Shown here: positions 56,028 through 59,553 of the stretch, piece after piece | Numbering within the stretch: the stretch's first letter is position 1 | Layout of the letters: each line of letters begins with the position of its first letter | NCBI GenBank assembly: GCA_902793635.1 | Contig: CADBEA010000011.1 | Location: 1 to 59,553 of the forward strand | Direction: 5' to 3' | Length of the DNA stretch: 59,553 bases | DNA from: an uncultured Erysipelotrichaceae bacterium | GTDB taxonomy: Bacteria > Bacillota_I > Bacilli_A > Erysipelotrichales > Erysipelotrichaceae | The notes under the pieces: generated by a model | The model's input: only the letters and a program-made list of their open reading frames with translations | Databases searched by the model: none | Told to the model about the DNA's origin: nothing | Translations under genes and position numbers: made by a program

Positions 56028-56231
56028 TTACTTAAGTCCGTATTTCTTATTGAACTTTTCTACGCGACCCTGCGCCTGTGCGAATCTCTGACGTCCTGTG
56101 TAGAACGGATGGCAGTTTGAGCAGGTGTCAACTTTGATTTCCTTCAGAGTGGAACCTGTCATGAACTCAGATCCGCAGCTTGTGCAGACTACCTTGCACT
56201 GGTAGTACTTCGGGTGAATACTCTTTTTCAT
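56028..56231 (-). CDS. rpmE: Ribosomal protein L31, zinc-binding type
   Basis: 67 residues with CTSCGSEF and [10 protein letters not shown] forming the zinc site of the C+ L31 type. GGGAGA precedes the ATG. Confidence 0.97.
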   Translation of the reverse strand: MKKSIHPKYYQCKVVCTSCGSEFMTGSTLKEIKVDTCSNCHPFYTGRQRFAQAQGRVEKFNKKYGLK

Positions 56232-56289
56232 TCTATCGATCTCCCTTCTGCCTTAAGCCTCTATGCGTGCTTAAAGAAAGTGCTTATTC

Positions 56290-56318
56290 ATATTACCATA
56301 AGGTAATTTTCACTGCAA
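56290..56318 (-). promoter_or_regulatory. Promoter of rpmE
   Basis: Minus strand: TTGCAG (56318-56313), 17-bp spacer, TAATAT (56295-56290) with an extended TGG before the -10. The spacer contains half of an ATTACC-TTAT-GGTAAT inverted repeat. It begins immediately after the murA stop. Confidence 0.7.
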
Positions 56319-56319
56319 G

Positions 56320-57585
56320 TTAATCTTCTTCCATTTCGCGCCAGATATTCGCGCCGAGTTTCTTCAGCTTGCTGTCGATTTCCGAATAGCCGCGGTCAAT
56401 GTGATACACATTGTCGATTTCCGTGACACCATCGGCGATCAGACCGGCAATTACCATGGCCGCGCCGCAGCGCAGATCCGTCGCCGCGACTTTACAGCCG
56501 TCCAGCGGTGTCGGGCCCTTGATCAGGGAAGAGCCGTTCATGATATCGATGTCGGCACCCATACGCTGCAGTTCAATGCAATGCTTGAAGCGTTCCGTGT
56601 AAATGGTTTCCACAACGTGACTTTCGCCTTCCGCCTGCGTCAGCAATGTTGTCAGCGGCTGCTGCAGGTCGGTCGCGAAACCGGGATACGGCTTGGTCGT
56701 AACATCAATTCCCTTCAGGTGTTCAGTACGTTCGATCGTCACCTTATCAATACCGACCTTCATCTTCACACCCATTTCCTGCAGCTTGGACAGAAGTGCG
56801 TCCAGATGCTGGGGAATGATATTGTTGATGGTCATCTTTCTGGCTGCCGCAGCAGCGATGATAATAAACGTTCCGGCTTCAATACGGTCCGGGATGATCT
56901 CATGGAAACAGCCGCTCAGGCTCTTGACGCCGTCGATCGTGATCACGTTCGTGCCGGCACCGCGGATCCTCGCTCCCATCTTGTTCAGGAGTGTTGCCAC
57001 GTCGATGATTTCCGGTTCCTTCGCAGCGTTTTCAATTACCGTACGGCCTCTTGCGTAGACAGCCGCCATCATGATGTTGATGGTCGCGCCGACACTGGCA
57101 ATATCCAGGAAGATCTTGTTCCCGACAAGTTCCTTCGCTTCAATGGTGTAGCAGCCCTTGTCATAGGTCACTGTGGCACCGAGCGATTCAAAGCCCTTCA
57201 GGTGCAGATCGATCGGCCGCGGACCAAGATAGCAGCCGCCCGGCATCTTCATACGGACATAGCCGTATTTGCCAAGCAGGGCACCCATGAAATAGTAGGA
57301 CGCGCGAAGCTTGGTGACACTGTCGTCATCAAGATCAACATTCTTCATGTGCGTCGGATCGATAATAATATGATCTTCGGCGACTTCATTCACTTCCACC
57401 TTGAGAATGCGCAGTATTTTGGCCAGCGCATCGACATCAGCGATCTGGGGAATGCCGACGATCGTGACCGGACCATTGGCCAGCACGGCTGCCGGAATCA
57501 ATGCCACTGTCGCGTTCTTGGCACCGGATATGGTAACTTCACCTTCCAGAAGGTGACCGCCTTCAATCTTCATGACTTCATGCAT
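56320..57585 (-). CDS. murA: UDP-N-acetylglucosamine 1-carboxyvinyltransferase
   Basis: 421 residues. First committed peptidoglycan step, adding enolpyruvate from PEP. SGAKNATVALIP at the N-terminus, catalytic Cys in MPGGCYLGPRPID (fosfomycin target), C-terminal RCGAAMVIAGL. AAGGAAA precedes the ATG at 57585. Overlaps the upstream HAD gene by 8 nt. Confidence 0.96.
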   Translation of the reverse strand: MHEVMKIEGGHLLEGEVTISGAKNATVALIPAAVLANGPVTIVGIPQIADVDALAKILRILKVEVNEVAEDHIIIDPTHMKNVDLDDDSVTKLRASYYFMGALLGKYGYVRMKMPGGCYLGPRPIDLHLKGFESLGATVTYDKGCYTIEAKELVGNKIFLDIASVGATINIMMAAVYARGRTVIENAAKEPEIIDVATLLNKMGARIRGAGTNVITIDGVKSLSGCFHEIIPDRIEAGTFIIIAAAAARKMTINNIIPQHLDALLSKLQEMGVKMKVGIDKVTIERTEHLKGIDVTTKPYPGFATDLQQPLTTLLTQAEGESHVVETIYTERFKHCIELQRMGADIDIMNGSSLIKGPTPLDGCKVAATDLRCGAAMVIAGLIADGVTEIDNVYHIDRGYSEIDSKLKKLGANIWREMEED

Positions 57586-58237
57586 GACTGTTTTCCTTTC
57601 TGATCCACTCAACAAGTGACTGGATATCTTTTACTTTTTTATCGGCATGGCTCTGATCCTGCAGGAAACGTTTGTCTTCCCTTGCTACCGTGAAGATGCC
57701 TGCCCGTTTTCCTGCTTCAATGCCCAGCGTACTGTCTTCATAGACAATGCATTCTTCCTTTGGCACGCCGAGTTCTTTCTGGGCAAGAAGATAAATATCC
57801 GGGGCCGGTTTGGGATTCTGTACATTATCGCCGGATTCGACGAAATCAAACAGACTGTCAATGTCCATTTCCTTCAGACTGTCATGGATCAGATCAATCG
57901 GTGACGAAGAGCAGACTGCCATCCGGATTCCCATGTCCTTCAGTTTCTGCAGTTCTTCCTTCAGACCCGGAAACATGATTTCCCGGAAATGAAGCGGATG
58001 TTCCACCTGGAAATAGTGCTCGTTGTTCTTACGGATCTCATCCAGGGGTACTTTGCCGTCAAGAAGACGGTAAAGGATCAGGTAGGTATCTTCCATGGAA
58101 GTACCCATGATCGCATAGACATCCTCAACCGGTCCGTCATAGCCATAACGCCGCATCTGATCGATCGTACCGTTCATATAAAAGTATTCACTGTCGTAGA
58201 GAATACCGTCCATGTCAAATAATACTGCTCTTATCAT
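57578..58237 (-). CDS. HAD-superfamily phosphatase/phosphoglucomutase-like
   Basis: 219 residues, subfamily IA with an alpha-helical cap. Motif I DMDGILYDSE, motif II CSSSP, motif IV YEDSTLGIEAG. DMDG-I rather than DMDG-V/T and a Tyr-Asp-Ser-Glu start fit beta-phosphoglucomutase-like phosphatases. Substrate unknown. The promoter at 58245-58273 puts the -10 box 7 nt before ATG. Confidence 0.87.
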   Translation of the reverse strand: MIRAVLFDMDGILYDSEYFYMNGTIDQMRRYGYDGPVEDVYAIMGTSMEDTYLILYRLLDGKVPLDEIRKNNEHYFQVEHPLHFREIMFPGLKEELQKLKDMGIRMAVCSSSPIDLIHDSLKEMDIDSLFDFVESGDNVQNPKPAPDIYLLAQKELGVPKEECIVYEDSTLGIEAGKRAGIFTVAREDKRFLQDQSHADKKVKDIQSLVEWIRKENSHA

Positions 58238-58244
58238 CTCTCGT

Positions 58245-58273
58245 ATTGTACAGGATTATAGCCGGAAAACCAA
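58245..58273 (-). promoter_or_regulatory. Promoter of the HAD-murA operon
   Basis: Minus strand: TTGGTT (58273-58268), 17-bp spacer, TACAAT (58250-58245). Predicted start of transcription coincides with the ATG, giving a leaderless or near-leaderless mRNA. A TATAAT inside the spacer is an alternative -10. Confidence 0.55.
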
Positions 58274-58278
58274 TAAGC

Positions 58279-59145
58279 TTATCGCTCTTCATTTCCTTCT
58301 GATCCAGGTTTTAGTACTTCATTTTCCATTTTCACCAGCGCGGTATTCTGATCGTGATCCATTTCAAACAGATATCCGTAGAGCAGATCAAGAATAAAGG
58401 CAAGGCCGGTCCCGGAGGCCAGCGGTGCCATTTTCGGTGATGGTTCATAATAACCGACACGGATCGTGGAATCCGCGTATTTTTCCAGAAGTCCCCTGGC
58501 CGGTCCGGCAATCAGATAAACGGGTATCTTCTTTTCGGAAAGAATCCTGGCAGCCTGGGCAAGAGCCTGGCTGCGGGTCTGATAGGAAATAAACAAAGCA
58601 GCTGTCCTTGGATTATGGGAATTCGCTCTTTTCAGAATACTGTTAGGCAGGTAGATGACATTGGCATTGTAGCCGATATTTTCCAGACGGGATTCCAGTT
58701 CCATGGAAACAAACCGGTTCTCATCCGTCGTATATATTGTAACATTCCGGTACTCACGGATTGCCTTGGCAAGTGTATGAACTGTTTCGAGATTCAACTC
58801 CGCATAAGTATCGTTCAGTCCTTTAACTTTCAGTGACAGGAGTTTTTCGGCAATGATACGGTTATTGTCGTCCTTGGCAAAAGGAAAAGACGGATCCAGT
58901 TCCGTTTCGTTGGCCATGAAAGCATTCAGTTCCTTCGCCAGTTGGACACAGAATTCTTTATGGCCGGCAAAACCAAGTTTTTTACAGAATCGGATAATCG
59001 TTGATTTTGATATATTGAGTTGATCCGAAAGTTCGTCTAAAGACATATTGATAGCAAGGCCGGTATGTTCATTGATGTAGGAGATGATCTTGCTTTCTTT
59101 TGGCGTAAATAATTCTCTGTTACGCAGTTTTGTTTCGATTCTCAT
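58279..59145 (-). CDS. RpiR-family transcriptional regulator
   Basis: 288 residues. N-terminal HTH_6 domain (SLDELSDQLNISKSTIIRFCKKLGFAGHKEF, about 35-65) followed by a SIS phosphosugar-binding domain (about 115-260). Such proteins sense sugar phosphates. The ATG at 59145 is 7 nt after a TAAAAT; another ATG three codons earlier is possible. Target not evident; a HAD phosphatase follows. Confidence 0.88.
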   Translation of the reverse strand: MRIETKLRNRELFTPKESKIISYINEHTGLAINMSLDELSDQLNISKSTIIRFCKKLGFAGHKEFCVQLAKELNAFMANETELDPSFPFAKDDNNRIIAEKLLSLKVKGLNDTYAELNLETVHTLAKAIREYRNVTIYTTDENRFVSMELESRLENIGYNANVIYLPNSILKRANSHNPRTAALFISYQTRSQALAQAARILSEKKIPVYLIAGPARGLLEKYADSTIRVGYYEPSPKMAPLASGTGLAFILDLLYGYLFEMDHDQNTALVKMENEVLKPGSEGNEER

Positions 59146-59177
59146 GACATACATTTTAAAGCAAATTCAAAATAAAA

Positions 59178-59202
59178 AGAAGTCACGATCTTCATGACTT
59201 CT
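59178..59202 (-). terminator. Terminator of the coiled-coil membrane gene
   Basis: AGAAGTCA / TGACTTCT with a 9-nt loop, then TTTTTATTTT on the minus strand. Confidence 0.75.
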
Positions 59203-59216
59203 AGTGATCTGTTTTC

Positions 59217-59534
59217 TTATAAAACGCCGGTCCACTGCATGATCAGCTTGATCCATCCGAAGAAGACAACGATTCCGACAAATGTCCATAACAGAACCGA
59301 TTCAATATTCAGATGCAGTTTCTCTCTGCGTGTCCATATGTACCAGACTCCTACAGGAGGAAGAAAGAGGACCATCACGTACGCGATGATATTCTGTGTA
59401 CTCAGAATATTTACAATACGTTCCTGGTCCTCTTTGGATGAATAGTTACGCTGTGCCATTTCCTGGCGCAGTTTTTTATTCTCCTCTTTTAATTCTTCTT
59501 CTGTGAGTTTCTGGCGTTTAGACGCCTTACTCAT
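59217..59534 (-). CDS. Small protein with coiled coil and two membrane spans
   Basis: 105 residues. Residues 9-45 are a charged coiled-coil-like helix (LTEEELKEENKKLRQEMAQ); spans lie about 48-67 and 80-98. No family recognised. The start shows no clear Shine-Dalgarno; ATGA at the start suggests coupling to a gene beyond the window edge. Confidence 0.7.
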   Translation of the reverse strand: MSKASKRQKLTEEELKEENKKLRQEMAQRNYSSKEDQERIVNILSTQNIIAYVMVLFLPPVGVWYIWTRREKLHLNIESVLLWTFVGIVVFFGWIKLIMQWTGVL

Positions 59535-59553
59535 TCAGTCAAGCAACAGCTTT

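Overview
The window looks like chromosomal housekeeping DNA from a low-to-mid GC, anaerobic Firmicute. I would place it in the Erysipelotrichia, but that is inference from gene content and order, not a database match. Supporting content: class B sortase, FtsH, TilS, RpiR and XRE regulators, an ECF cobalt/nickel transporter, a formate/nitrite channel, two radical SAM proteins (sulfatase-maturase-like and NrdG-like), strong AGGAGG ribosome sites and many U-tailed terminators. Of 57 protein genes, 48 lie on the minus strand, so minus is probably the leading strand here. I found no prophage, insertion sequence, CRISPR array or rRNA; there is one tRNA (Lys, CTT).

Layout. 1-5.3 kb: a STAS-HAD fusion gene diverges from an autoregulated-looking tetR-FNT channel operon; then a 36-codon orphan gene, pgi, and a membrane-anchored XRE regulator. 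5.4-12.2 kb: a radical SAM/SPASM protein and a very large adenosine-deaminase-like protein with an extra C-terminal nucleotide-binding-like domain form one operon, followed by a FemABX aminoacyltransferase and a Na/Pi-cotransporter-like protein. 12.3-19.6 kb: murD-murI, an S9 peptidase with an IlvD/Edd-type dehydratase that has a structured leader, and a PTS IIC-type membrane protein. 19.6-23.5 kb: cbiM(N)-cbiQ-cbiO with an AlkZ-related gene, plus a small lipoprotein. 23.7-26.3 kb: an unrecognised 329-residue protein, a catalytically degenerate aldo/keto reductase, a 59-residue ORF, tRNA-Lys and a 16-codon transporter remnant. 26.3-36.6 kb: amidohydrolase, M20 peptidase, tldD-pmbA, mscS, methyltransferase, a GH1 6-phospho-beta-glucosidase, a MarR-radical SAM fusion and an SseB-like protein.

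36.6-59.5 kb is the conserved information-processing core. It holds patatin and dusB-hslO with a GH2 enzyme, a small membrane gene and ftsH-hpt-tilS. Next come DUF1146 and upp, a GT-B glycosyltransferase, glyA-tsaC, threonine aldolase, a left-handed beta-helix protein, then srtB-prmC-prfA-rpoD, rpmE and murA, and finally a HAD phosphatase and an RpiR regulator. This is a rearranged form of two classic Firmicute neighbourhoods (tilS-hpt-ftsH-hslO-dusB and rpmE-prfA-prmC-tsaC-glyA-upp).

The most interesting items are domain fusions and non-coding structure rather than one obvious new system. They are the deaminase with a SLOG-like tail, the MarR-NrdG-like fusion, the STAS-HAD fusion, a 77-nt potential three-way-junction leader ahead of the dehydratase, the aldo/keto reductase lacking catalytic Tyr and His, and a recurring pattern of -10 boxes 6-7 nt before ATG that suggests leaderless mRNAs.
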